Source: Colocasia esculenta (Eukaryota > Streptophyta > Magnoliopsida > Alismatales > Araceae). Taken from it: DNA of 64,000 nucleotides. The notes beneath the pieces were generated by a model, which was given only the letters and a program-made list of their open reading frames with translations, was not told where the DNA came from and did not search any database. A program made the translations under genes and the position numbers. The DNA lies in NCBI GenBank assembly GCA_014218235.1, contig CM024760.1, positions 143,793,245-143,857,244 on the forward strand. The letters are read 5' to 3'. Positions 33,227 through 43,016 of this stretch are shown one piece after another (position 1 is the stretch's first letter; each line of letters starts with the position of its first letter).

Positions 33227-33596
33227 TCTATGATACTTATTCTTCAGAGATGTAGAGAATCTACCAGCGCATAAGTGATGGGAACGTGATCCTAGGTCCA
33301 ACGCTTGGGACTTTGGGTACACATCACATGGTTCTAGAAGATACCATCTTTTGGCAGCAAAAGAATCTCCCAAGTTTTTGGGATTCTATTGAGGGTCCCA
33401 CTGAAAAAGATTTCGCGTATTAGATCAAAAGGGCGAGTCGTCCCCAACAGTTGGGAATCACGCACAGGAGAAAAATAGCAGTGATCTGAGAGCGTGAGAA
33501 GTTTAGAGAGCAAGGTTTTGACTTCAGGAAGAGCAGTCAACCTAAAAATAGTCATCGGATCAAGGGGAGAGGTCACTGGATCGTGCCTTCTTCAAA

Positions 33597-33604
33597 TATA
33601 AAAA
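33597..33604 (+). promoter_or_regulatory. TATA box of the element E 5' LTR
   Basis: TATAAAAA lies downstream of the GTCGAC array and about 650 bp before the LTR end. The 3' LTR has TATAAAGA. Confidence 0.65.
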
Positions 33605-34250
33605 CCTGTTGCTGATCAACTGGAGCAGAGGATCGGAATTCATCACAGATACAGAGACGATTGGTCCATGTGCTACAACCAGAAGATGGATTCAATGAAC
33701 TCAAGCTTGAAGAAGTCGAAATTGGAGCTCAAGGAGTGTTCTGACTAGATCTAATTCCAGAGCAAAGTGTTTGATGATTTCTGAACTTCTTCAGACTCCT
33801 GCTTACTTTGTCTTTTCTTAATTTCTTAAAAACATCACTTTGATTGGTTTTCTACTTCGATTGGAGTAGACGAAGGTGATCCTACACTTGTTGTGTTTGG
33901 ATCTTGAGATTTGGATCAAATATTGAAGCTGTGAATCAGCGGACTGTTTAAGCTGTGCATCAGCAGTTGTGAAGAAGCTGTGAATCAGCGGCTGTGTGAG
34001 AGTCTCACACATTTGATCTTATAGTGAAGCCTCACTGGTTTAGTGAGGGGTGGACGTAGGTCTCCACACTGGAGCCGAACCACCTTAAAAATATCACTCG
34101 CACTTGTATGATTTGATTTTCTCAGCATAGGTTGTTGTCATTAGATCAGTTCCTTATTTCGAGGTCTTTAATTCTCTAGTCGGCGTTTAAATTGTTGGAT
34201 ATCTATTCCCCCCCCCCCCCTCTAGATATTCCTTCTATACACACAACATG

Positions 34251-34262
34251 TGGTATCAAAGC
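34251..34262 (+). promoter_or_regulatory. Primer-binding site of element E
   Basis: TGGTATCAAAGC begins two bases after the LTR end. It matches the initiator-tRNA-Met site with one change. Confidence 0.88.
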
Positions 34263-34311
34263 TAGGCTTTCCAATTTAGTTGGTTTTACAACCAGGAGAG
34301 ATCTGTGTAAT

Positions 34312-35898
34312 ATGGAGTCTAGAGGTTATATAGCTGAAGGTCACTATGTGAATAGACCTTCTTACTTTGATGGTACTAACTATGCATACTGGAAAACTTG
34401 TATGCAGGTATTTTTGCGAGCACAAGACCATGAAATATGGAGGGTGGTAAGCAATGGACCGTATGAGCTGTCTGAGGATGAAGAGAAGTGGACTCAAGAG
34501 GAGATCAAGAAATCAAATGCTAATTGGAGTGCGATGAACATCATGTAGTGCTCCCTCCATCCAACCGAGTTCTCAAGAGTATCATCATGCTCAAGTGCTA
34601 AAGAGATCTGGAATCGCCTTATGGTGATCTATGAAGGTACATTAGAGGTAAAGGAAACAAAAGCAAGCATGCTAGTTTCAGAATATGAAGCTTTTAAAAT
34701 GAAGCATGATGAAACCATATCTGAAATGTATGGTAGATTGACTTTGTTAACAAATGGATTAAAGAATCTAGGGAAGAACTATATAGAGAAAGAACTAGTT
34801 AGGAAAATCCTTAGATCTTTAACTCCTATTTGGCACACCAAAGCAACAGTAATTGAAGAATCTAGAAATTTGTCCACAACTACTGTTGATGAACTAATTG
34901 GTTCACTAATGACTTATGAATTGGGATTGAAAAGAAGTGAAGAAGATATCAAGAAGAAAAAGCCACTTGCTCTCAAGGCAGGTCCCAGTACCAAGGAGGC
35001 TACAGAAGAAAGTGAGTCATCTACTTTTGAAGATGATTCAGGTGAGTTTGTCCTAATCACTAGAAAATTCAGAAAATTTCTGAGGAAAGAAGGTAAGGGC
35101 TTTCTGAAGAAGAAATCACAATCAAATAAATTTTCAAAGCCCAAACAGAATTTGAATAAGAAATCTGACAGAATAGTTTGCTATAATTGCAGGAAACCAG
35201 GACATGTTAAATCTAAATGTCCTGAGTCTTTGAAGAAATAACCCAGATGGTCGAAGAAAAAACAAAAAGCTATGGTTGGGACATGGAGCGAAGAAGAAGA
35301 TGTTGAAGATGAAGAAAGCTCTGAAGCCGAGGAAACACAATCAAAGATTTGTCTGATGGCCAGAGGAGAGGAAGGAGATGAAGAAGAGGTAAACTCTCCT
35401 TTCAAAGATTTTTCCTTGAATGATTAGGAACATGTGTACTTTGAACTATTAGACCAGTATGATGAACTTAAAAAAGAAAATAAAATGCTTAAAAGAAAAG
35501 TAAATCATTTTGCTCATGACACCTCAGTGAAAGAAAAAGAAGGAGAACTGATTCAAGAAATCAAAGTTCTAAAAGAAACTGTTAATGAATTGAAAATTCA
35601 AAATACAGAAAAAATCAATGAAATAGCTCTTACTGCTGAAAAGAATGTTGCTCTAAACAGTGTGAACACTGAAATGAGAAAAGAGCTTGAAATTATGCAA
35701 AAAGAGGTGACTAAAAGACAGGAAGCACTAGAAAATTTTGTGAGTGGGAAGAATAATCTTGAAGCTCTACTTGGAACCAAAGTTAACTTTAACAAAGAAG
35801 GGTTAGGCTTTAATCCTTCAAAAAAGAAAGAAGTAGGGTTGAAAACCATCACATTCATCTCCTCAACCAACTCAGAAGCTTCCACTTCAAGAAAATAA
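34312..35898 (+). pseudogene. gag: Element E gag with long coiled-coil tail
   Basis: From the ATG at 34312 one frame runs through copia gag (FDGTNYAYWKTCMQVFL, SAKEIWNRL, ETISEMYGRLTLLTNGLKNLG, LVRKILRSLTPIWHTK, DELIGSLMTYE). The zinc knuckle CYNCRKPGHVKSKC is at about 35180. An acidic linker and a strong coiled coil follow (DELKKENKMLKRK, EIKVLKETVNELK, about 35434-35800). An extended gag with coiled coil is typical of Sireviruses, some of which use it to bind dynein light chain. Stops at 34546 (TAG), 35239 (TAA) and 35425 (TAG) break it but no frameshift is needed. Confidence 0.88.
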
Positions 35899-36792
35899 GC
35901 AAATGGAAAAGACATTCAAAACATTGAGATAATAAAAAATTCTGAAAGTGGAAAGTCCAACAAAAAGAATAAAACAGGTGTTGGAATCAAACCTATACCA
36001 CAGGGGAACAAAAATTGGAAGTCACCTGATTGGGTAGGTCGACACTATGCTTATGATAGGTGGACACATTCACACACTCGACCACAGAACAAGGTCAAGT
36101 GGACTCATGATAGGCCAACACCTTCACATGTCTGGTCATAGAACAGATGGACACATGGTAGGTCATCACCTACTTACACAAATTCACAAAACATGTCTAG
36201 ATGGAGTCATGTAGGTCGACACTACCCCTACAGAGTGTCGACATAATTCTATGGTTTTGCTAAATCTGATCGATCTAGATATCCTAAAAGGTTTAGCATG
36301 CAGAACAACTTTTGGTTTAATCCAAGAAATACTGATGGGAAGTATGAAAGAAAATTCATGAACATGAGGAAAAATAATGTTTCAAAAATTCCTAAAAATA
36401 ACAAGAAAATCAAAAAACAACATGAAATCAGGAACACAATCAGAACCACAGTGAAGAAGCAAGCATGGATTCCTAAAAATCTATTTTCTTATGTACTTGA
36501 TCTGGGTGATGTGAAGGGACCCAAATGTACTTGGGTTCCAAAGAATTTTCTTTGATTATTTTTACAGGTATATCTTACAGCCAAGAACAACAAGTGGTAT
36601 CTAGATAGCGGCTGTTCAAGACATATGATTGGAGACAAAGACAAATTTTGTCTTCTGTCTGAAAAGAAAGCTGGTCATGTTACCTTTGGTGGAAATAACA
36701 AAGGTAAGATTGTTGGTTTAGGTAAGATAGGCAGAAATCCTTCTAATTCAATTGATGATGTACTCTTGGTGGAATGATTAGAGTACAACCTT
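35899..36792 (+). pseudogene. pol: Element E gag-protease linker and aspartic protease
   Basis: The same frame continues through a Trp/His/Ser-rich linker (36000-36300) in which GTCGAC pairs recur. KNNKWYLDSGCSRHMIGDKDKF at about 36575-36640 holds the DSG active site. VTFGGNNKGKIVGLGKIG follows, and a stop lies just before LEYNLLSISQL. Stops also occur at 36139 and 36243. The coding sequence is otherwise in register from gag to integrase. Confidence 0.85.
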
Positions 36793-37896
36793 TTGAGCAT
36801 AAGCCAACTATATGACAAGGGTCACAAGGTAATCTTTGACTCTCTTGGTTGTACAATTTTTGAACCAAATTCAAATTGTGTGAAATTTTCTGGAAAAAGA
36901 ATAAATAATGTCTACATGGTTGATCTTGATGAACCTGAAAACACCAATTTATGTTTCACTGCTAATAAAAATGATCTTGCTTGTTTGTGGCATCATAGAC
37001 TAGGTCATGCTAGCTACAACATGTTACATAAATTGGTGAAATTCAACATGGTGAAAGGCTTACCTGAAATTTCTTCTAACCAAAACTTGAAAATCTGTGA
37101 ATCATGCACACAGGGTAAGCAAACAAGAAAATCTTTTAAAAGTGGATCTGAAAGTCAGTCTTCTAAACCTTTTGAGCTCATTCACATGGATCTGTTTGGA
37201 CCCACTAGGATAAACAGTATAAATGGGAAAAGGTTTGGGTATGTTCTTGTTGATGACTTTTCTAGATTTACTTGGGTTTTCTTCCTTGCTCACAAGACTT
37301 ATGCTTTCATGGAATTTCATGATTTTTACAAGAAAATTGTTCAGGAAGGAAAATTTAAAGTGATTTCAATCATGTCTAATCATGGTGGTGAGTTTGAAAA
37401 TGCTGACTTTGAAAATCTTTGTAGGGATAAAGGGATTTCCCACAGATTTTCATCACCAAGGACTCCTGAACAGAACGGAGTTGTAGAGAGGAGGAACCGA
37501 ACACTCGTGGAAATGGCAAGGACAATGCTGATTAAGAGTGGACTGCCAAGAAAATTCTGGGCAGAGGCAGTAAACACTTCATGTTACATTATAAATCGTG
37601 CAATAGTAAGGCCACTTAGCAAAAAGACTCCCTATGAACTGTTGAAAGGTAAGAAACCTTCCATTGCCCATTTTAAAGTGTTTGGTGTAAAATATTTTAT
37701 TCTGAATAACAATAAAAATGACTTGGACAAATTTGAACCCAAAAGTGATTTGGGGATCTTTCTTGGCTATTCTGATCATTCAAGAGCATACAGAGTTTTT
37801 AATGTAAAAGATCAAATTGTTGAAGATCCCCTCATATCACATTTGATGAACTTGATGCTAATATGTGCAGGGAGAAAGAAAATGGAGAATTTCTAG
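36793..37896 (+). pseudogene. pol: Element E GAG-pre-integrase and integrase
   Basis: The zinc region has LWHHRLGHASYNMLHKL and CESCTQGKQTRKSF. The integrase core shows HMDLFGPTRI, then MSNHGGEFEN, then NGVVERRNRTL. The second catalytic position reads Asn (SNHGGEF) where Asp is expected (SDHGGEF in element D), so this copy should be catalytically dead. A frameshift near 37840 ends the frame. The acidic linker continues to 38060 in another frame, up to the DHPQESIIG region where solo LTR H is inserted. Confidence 0.88.
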
Positions 37897-38060
37897 AAGA
37901 AGAAGAAATAAAAGACAAAGAAAAGGAATCAGCAGCAAAGAGAAATTTAGAAGATTGCAATGAATAAGAGTCAGCAGATGCAAATGAAGAAAGAGATCAG
38001 CTGAACATAAGGATGTCAAGGGATCATCCTCAGGAAAGTATTATTGGTAATTTACTTGAT

Positions 38061-38065
38061 CCTCT
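38061..38065. repeat. Target-site duplication CCTCT, left copy (solo LTR H)
   Basis: CCTCT precedes the TGTAGATA start of H and CCTCC follows its end at 39574-39578. Four of five bases match, and the coding frame around it fits an original CCTCC. Confidence 0.75.
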
Positions 38066-38965
38066 TGTAGATACCATTTTTCGCGCTCCCTTTTTAAGGG
38101 GGACGAAATAACAGTCCACAAAGAGGGGGGGTGAAATAAATACGTGGCGTGTGTGGAGATGGGAGTGAAAAAGCGGAAAAGACAATAAAACAAAAAAAGG
38201 TCGTGATCGCCAGGCACACGAGGGTGCCGAATGGAGATTGCACGCGAGGGGTGCGGGTGAAGGAAGTGATCGCGAGCGTACCTTTTTGGCGGGGAGATTG
38301 CGCGGGGGATGATGTGGGTCCTTTCTTCCTCTACAAGCACGGTCGGCCGTGGTAGAGGGCATTTCCTTATTTGATTACCCTGAAAGGAAAGACAAATAAA
38401 AGAGACGGATTAGACGGATGTGCAGTATGCAAATCCTAAAAATGAATAAAATGACATAAATGAAAGGGGAAGAACACACCTTTTGTGGTGGCTTTTAAAC
38501 CCCTAAAAATATGGTGCGTGTGTATGCATGTGTATGTGTGTATGGGGCGTGTGGAGCCCGGAGGAGATGAAATATAAAGGACCACGTGGGGTCCGGAGGA
38601 GGGAAAAGGCGAATAGAGGAGGGGGGTGCTTCCCCAGATGTCGGACGGCATGACGGTGTTGTCGGTTGGGCGACGAAGGACGGAGAGGAGGAAGGAGGGG
38701 CAGGTGCTCCGCTCCGGTACGCGTGGGTGGCGAGGAAGAAGACGGTGTCGAGCTCCGAAGGATGAGGACGGCGTCGGTTGGCGTAGGAATCCTCCTTGGG
38801 CCGGACGTCGAGGCGAGAAACCAACAGGGCTTCGCCGCGGTGGAGGGGAGTCGCGAGGAGAATCCGGCAGGGCTCCGCTGGGGTAGAGGGGAGATTTCGT
38901 GGGGAGAATCCGGCAGGGCTCCGCCAGGGTGGAGGAGGATTTTTTTTCTCTACCCACCGGGGTCT

Positions 38966-38973
38966 ATTTATAG
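38966..38973 (-). promoter_or_regulatory. TATA box of solo LTR H
   Basis: The minus strand reads TATAAATA between the palindrome array (right) and the R/U5-like part (left), matching the A LTR layout. Confidence 0.65.
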
Positions 38974-38987
38974 GCTCTGGACTCTTG

Positions 38988-39383
38988 AATCGCGTCCAGG
39001 ACAGCGGACGCGCTTTAAGGCTTAATCGCGTCTGAGCGGCAGGCAGCGATTCTAAAGGTCAGTTACGCATGGGGAATCGCTGCACCGCCTCTCTGAATTG
39101 CGTTCGGTCATGCCGTCGCGAATTGAATTGCGGCGGGTCGCCCGAACGCGATTAAGACTTACATGGTTTCGAGGCAACTGACTCACGAATGCGTTGTCTG
39201 CTGACGTGACGCTCTCTGAATCGCATCGTCTAACAAGGACGCGATTCAGGGATTTTATCATGATTACGGGCCTGCGCGCGAAGACTTTCTAGGCCACTAT
39301 CAGACTCTGAATCACGTCCGGGATCCTGGATGCGATTTGAAAAGCGGTTCGATGAAAAACGTCCACTATAGCGGACGCGATTT
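38988..39383. repeat. U3 array of 30-bp TCGCGA quasi-palindromes in solo LTR H
   Basis: Units start at 38988, 39024, 39095, 39125, 39218, 39309 and 39354, all 9+12+9 bp. The 39095 and 39125 units are back to back. Many arms here read ACGCGATT or AATCGCGT instead of TCGCGATT. Confidence 0.85.
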
Positions 39384-39573
39384 GAATTTTGCTTCAGGGG
39401 GCGTTGCCCCCGGAGACCCCCGCGACCAGACCCCCTGGGGAAGCACCGAGGAAGAATGGGCGATATCCAAAAATATGGGGAAAACACTCTTGCGAGGCAA
39501 AAGAAGGCCTTTTTTGGCGTTACGGCGCAACTTGAAATTTTGCCTGCGGTGGGGCCAAATTTGCGTGTCTACA

Positions 39574-41162
39574 CCTCCTAGGACTAGATCTCATTTTAAG
39601 ATAATTTCTGAACTTGATCAAATTGCTCTTGTTTCTCAAATCGAACCTAAAAACATTGAGGATGACTTAAAAGATGTTTTTTAGATTAACGTCATGCAAG
39701 AAGAACTGAACCAGTTTGAAAGAAACAATGTTTGGCATTTGGTTCCAAGACCTTCTTCTCAAAGTGTCATTGAAACTAAATGGGTTTTTAGAAATAAAAC
39801 AAGTGAAGATGGCAAAATAATTAGAAACAAGGCTAAGCTTGTTGCAAAAGGCTATAATCAAGAGTTTGGAATCGATTTTGAAGAGTCTTTTGCTCCAGTG
39901 GCTAGGCAAGAAGCAGTTCGGATCTTACTTTCTTTTGCATGTGCTCATGGCATTAAATTACAGCAAATGGATGTAAAAAGTGTATTTTTGAATGGTTTGA
40001 TTAAGGAGGAAGTCTATGTTGAACAACCTCCTGGATTTGAATGCACTGACCTTCCTAATCATGTGTTCAAATTAGACAAAGTTCTGTATGGCCTGATGCA
40101 AGCTCCCAGGGCATGGTATGATCGGTTGAGCTCATTCCTTACAGGTAAAGGGTACTCAAGAGGTAAGGTAGATCAAACCCTCTTTACCAAAGTTTAAGGA
40201 AAGGACATCTTGCTGGTCCAAATATATGTTGATGACATCATATTTGGATCAACAAAATCTTCATTATGTAAGGAATTTGCTGAATTGATGACCAGTGAAT
40301 TTGAGATGAGCTTAATGGGAGAACTAAAATTTTTCCTTAGGTTGCAGGTCATTCAAACAAAGGAAGGACATTCATAAATCAGTCAAAATACATTCAAGAT
40401 TTGCTGAAGAAATGCAAAATGGAGAACACAAAAGCTATGGCAACCCCAACGAGCACCACTATAAGTTTGGATGATGATCTGAGAGGTAACTTAGTAGATC
40501 CAAAGATCTACAAGGGTATGATCGGATCCCTACTTTACTTGACAGCATCTAGACCAGATATTCAATTTTCAGTGTGCATGTGTGCTAGATTTTAGGCTAG
40601 TCTTAGAGAATCCCACATGAGTGCTGCAAAAAGAATTTTCAAATATCTTGCAGGAACTCATGAGTTGGGACTATGGTATCCTGCATCTAGTGAATTTAAT
40701 TTGTTATCTTATTCAAATGTGGATTATGCTGGTTGTAAATTGGATAGAAAGAGTACTAGTGGCTATTGCCAATTTTTGGGAGGATGTTTAGTTTCTTGGG
40801 CTTCCAAGAAACAACACTCAGTTGCTCTCTCTATTGCAGAGGCAGAATATGTTGCTACAGGGAGTTGTGGCACTCAAGTGTTATGGATTAAACATCAACT
40901 TCAAGACTACCAAGTAGATCTTGGATGTGTCCTAATTATGTGTGATAACACTAGTGCAATCAGTTTGGCCAAAAATACAATTTAGCACTCTAGGACCAAG
41001 TACATAGAAATCAGGCATCATTTTTTGAGAGATGAAGTAAGTAAGAACTCTTTTGAATTGCATTTTATTGAGACTTCAAAACAAATTGCTGATATTCTTA
41101 CAAACATTTATGCAATAAAAGATTTCATGCCTAAGAAGAGAACTTGGTCTATGCCTGCCTGA
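39574..41162 (+). pseudogene. pol: Element E reverse transcriptase and RNase H
   Basis: After H, the linker TRSHFKIISELDQIALVSQIEPKNIEDDLKD leads into RT: NNVWHLVPRP, ETKWVFRNKTSEDGK, QMDVKSVFLNG, EEVYVEQPPGFEC and the catalytic IYVDDIIFGS (about 40222-40250). RNase H includes MIGSLLYLTASRPDI, YSNVDYAGCKLDRKSTSGYC (Asn in place of the usual Asp in SDADYAG) and ADILTN. Stops at 39682, 40195, 40593 and 40983 and a frameshift near 40370 disable it. Several stops are TAG where relatives have Gln. Confidence 0.88.
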
Positions 41163-43016
41163 CTCATGAATGATTGCTTGAAAATTTTCATGTAAATGTT
41201 TGCTTGTATAATTGTTTATCATGTGATAAAAATTTGCTGCTAGTTGATAATTTTCTTGCTGATTTCTGACAAAAGTGATGAGATGGAAGTTGGTTGAAAA
41301 ATCATGCTTAGTGGATCAGTTGGTCAGTTGAGTTGGATGAAGTGAATTCAGATCTTGTGAAGTCTGTGAAGGATAATTCTTTCAATTTTCTGAATGCTTG
41401 TTCAGACTTAGGTCGACTCTATTGGCAAGAGAGTCGACACTATGTTTCTTCATTCTGAACTTTTGCCATTCTTTACAATTCATACTCTTCCACTTCCCTT
41501 TTGCAAATAAAATTTTTCTTGTTCTTGCAAATAAATTCTTGCTTCTCACATTGTATTGGCCCTCTTGGTATATCAAATGGTGATTTGAAGAAGGGCAAGT
41601 TAGGCTTGTCTGGACTCTTTCACTATGCGTGAGTATATGTCTCCGCCAAGTATCAAAGGTCTCTTTATGCAATTGTTGAGGGGGAGTCTTATTCACTTTC
41701 CTCCTTATTTCTAAAGATTCATTTTCCGAGGGGGAGTAATTCCATTGTGAGCATTATATTTTTGGGTAATTTCTCAAGAGGAGTTAAAATAAATTATACT
41801 TTTAAACTCCTTTGTCTCTGAAAGTAAAAGAATATGATTTGTGAATTACCAATTTCTAAGTTTAACCTTAAAATTCTTTGGAAAATTCAAAAGGTTAAAT
41901 AACAGTTGCAAAAATTAATGAATCAAGTGAGAATTGCATTTTTATTGAATTCTGAAATTTTCATGAAAATTAGTTACTTTGGTTAGATTTTTAAAACATC
42001 TGGGCTACATTGTTTAAAGTCTTCTTAATACAGAAAAATATTCAAGAGTTTTCAATAGATAAAGTCTTGCTTGATGACAGAACAATGACTATGCTCTGAG
42101 AAACTATAATTCTTGATAAATCAGTTGAAAAATTGTATGTCATGATGAGCTAGTTAATTCTGTTCAGGTTATTAAAAATTTCTGCTTGTGCATAATGAGT
42201 AACTGGGGATTCTTGTGTCTAACCAACATGTATCATCACATGAAAAGTTGCACACAAACCCTTGAAACATGATAATTACCCTATTTTGAGTAATCAAGAG
42301 CTTTGGTGTGTGAAAAGCATGGGCTCTTGCATGAAAAAGAAAGGGAAAATATGATATTCCATCTTTTTATAAAAATACAGATAATCAGTTTAATTCAAGA
42401 TCAAAAATTTGAAAATTTCAAGCTAGATGTTTTAACTCAATGTATCTTGGTTTGTTTTTTCATCTATCCAAGAGTATCATTTTACATGGTTTGAGTAAGT
42501 TTTATAAAATTGCAAGCTTTTCACCTGAAGAATTTTGTTTCTACTGTTATTTTTTCTTATGAGTTTTTCAGTGTTTTTAATGGTTAAACTAAAGTTTATA
42601 ATTTTCAAACCATTAATGTCACTAAAATGAGAATAAGGTGAGGAAAGAGCATAAATGTTTTTAGCATTCTCAAAATTATCCAAGAATACAGTTTATCATA
42701 GTGTCTTGCTCCTTTCTCAAAAGTTATCCAAGCATTTTCATTAACTCTACTTCATAGAGTCGACACTCTTCTTGATAGAGTCGACTCTACACATTGTCTC
42801 TTGTCTTCAGAACACGTTATTTCTCATTGCTCCGTAGGAACACTATATGACTTAGGGCAGGTTGACGCTTCAAGCGTCGCGACTCTTTGAAAATCTCATG
42901 TCTAAGGCCCGTTTGGCCTCACTTTGAACACAACTGTTGTCATCTTTTTCGTCTGTCCCCAAAATCCCTTCTCTGCATCTACAACTTTCTCTCTCTGATT
43001 CCCCGATTCTCTGCAA
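41163..43016 (+). other. Element E region between pol and env-like ORF
   Basis: No domain-bearing ORF was found. Two polypurine-tract-like copies, GAGGGGGAGT, lie at 41678-41687 and 41728-41737. GTCGAC pairs lie at 41412/41433 and 42759/42780, both 21 bp apart. Confidence 0.65.

Larger units (their letters stand above)
32586..34248 (+). repeat. Element E 5' LTR
   Basis: TGTTGTGTCC opens the LTR, followed by an array of GTCGAC sites (32739-33226). A TATA box lies at 33597-33604. A poly-C run lies near 34208-34220 and the end is ACACAACA. Confidence 0.95.
38066..39573 (-). mobile_element. Solo LTR H: Tat-type relative of the element A LTR inserted in element E pol
   Basis: TGTAGATA to TGTCTACA encloses 1508 bp with no retroelement ORF. 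It shares with the A LTR a block near the left end (GTGATCGCCAGG then ACGAGGGTGCCG), the stretch around TTAAACCCCTA, a minus-strand TATA box and a U3 full of 30-bp TCGCGA palindromes. It is otherwise diverged, so it is a sister family, not a copy of A. It splits the integrase-RT linker of E. The orientation is inferred from the TATA box and from alignment with the A LTR. Confidence 0.87.
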
